From Advenella mimigardefordensis DPN7 (lineage in GTDB: Bacteria; Pseudomonadota; Gammaproteobacteria; Burkholderiales; Burkholderiaceae_B), in assembly GCF_000521505.1 (NCBI RefSeq), contig NZ_CP003916.1:1-23610 (forward strand): DNA of 23,610 bases. Reading direction: 5' to 3'. The notes beneath the pieces are model-generated. The model made no database searches. It saw only the letters and a program-made list of their open reading frames with translations, and had not been told where the DNA came from. Shown one piece after another: positions 23,350-23,610 of this stretch (position 1 is its first letter; every line of letters starts with the position of its first letter). The position numbers and the translations under genes were made by a program.

Positions 23350-23610
23350 ATGGCAATACATGCAAAACCTAAAAAACCACTTAGTAAAGAAGCGGCTGCC
23401 GAAGCGTTTGTAACAGGTGCGCCTGATGCGACTGCAAAAACGGAAACATCAGTGGGCTATGATAAAGGAATCGTGAAGGGCCACAAGCGCCAAGTCAGTA
23501 TAACTATTTCACCCGATTTGCTCCGTAAGATTGATGCAAAAGCTGAGGCGATGGGAACAGGGCGGTCGGCATTTATATCAATGGCCGTGTTCAAAGCATT
23601 GCAGGAATAG
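23350..23610 (+). CDS. Ribbon-helix-helix partition partner (ParG/CopG-like)
   Basis: An 86-residue basic protein. The first ~45 residues are flexible (Ala/Lys/Thr-rich, KPKKPLSKEAAAEAF). The C-terminal ~40 form a ribbon-helix-helix: strand RQVSITIS, helix PDLLRKIDAKAEAMG, turn GR, helix SAFISMAVFKALQ. A disordered tail plus RHH fold directly after a type Ib ParA is the ParG layout; such proteins bind short repeats as centromere and repressor. The TGAATATTCA sites are the obvious targets here (inference). The start has AGGAG at good distance. The stop codon is the last three bases of the window. Only fold-level recognition, no named family. Confidence 0.78.
   Translation: MAIHAKPKKPLSKEAAAEAFVTGAPDATAKTETSVGYDKGIVKGHKRQVSITISPDLLRKIDAKAEAMGTGRSAFISMAVFKALQE

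Overview
The window looks like a complete or near-complete small plasmid of a betaproteobacterium. A Burkholderiales/Alcaligenaceae-type host is an inference from the protein families, with no marker gene to prove it. The rightmost genes (parA and a ribbon-helix-helix partner) run towards the first gene (a RepA-type initiator). The last base is the last base of a stop codon, and base 1 is AT-rich upstream sequence of rep, so the two ends would join naturally as a circle. No relaxase, rRNA, tRNA or CRISPR array was seen.

Layout: 1-1980 is the replication module: an RPA-family initiator, four 16-bp iterons interleaved with DnaA-like boxes, and a GC-rich hairpin array. 1981-3720 is an SOS-controlled umuDC operon with a near-consensus LexA box. 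3785-5256 holds an exported hypothetical protein and a small HTH-like protein with repeated operator-like words. 5295-17370 is a mobile catabolic segment. It starts with the 3' remnant of an IS3-family element (5295-6006), carries about 10 kb of cargo, and ends with the 5' remnant of the same IS3 type (16006-17370). Two 1200-bp IS481-family copies, each with its own 7-bp target duplication, were inserted later. 17376-21861 is a patchwork: a large tyrosine recombinase, a WGR-domain protein, a dif-like palindrome, and an IS21-type remnant lying between a cut hypothetical gene and a SRAP gene that has lost its start. 21936-23610 holds a DinJ/YafQ toxin-antitoxin pair and the partition genes.

The cargo encodes a 3-hydroxybenzoate/gentisate pathway: a 3-hydroxybenzoate 6-monooxygenase (makes gentisate), gentisate 1,2-dioxygenase (makes maleylpyruvate), an FAH-family acylpyruvate hydrolase, and a LeuC/LeuD-like pair. 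No maleylpyruvate isomerase is present. That combination fits the rarer direct-hydrolysis branch, maleylpyruvate to pyruvate plus maleate and then D-malate, with the LeuCD-like pair as maleate hydratase (HbzIJ type). A divergent LysR regulator and an orphan Bug/TctC-type periplasmic receptor accompany it. The large hydratase subunit is split by a one-base frameshift in a run of six Gs; the missing 23 C-terminal residues are intact in the -1 frame.

A palindrome, TGAATATTCA, recurs (five perfect copies and one 9/10) in front of rep, parA, the RHH gene and the recombinase, and after the SRAP remnant. It is the best candidate for a plasmid-wide operator or centromere bound by the RHH protein.
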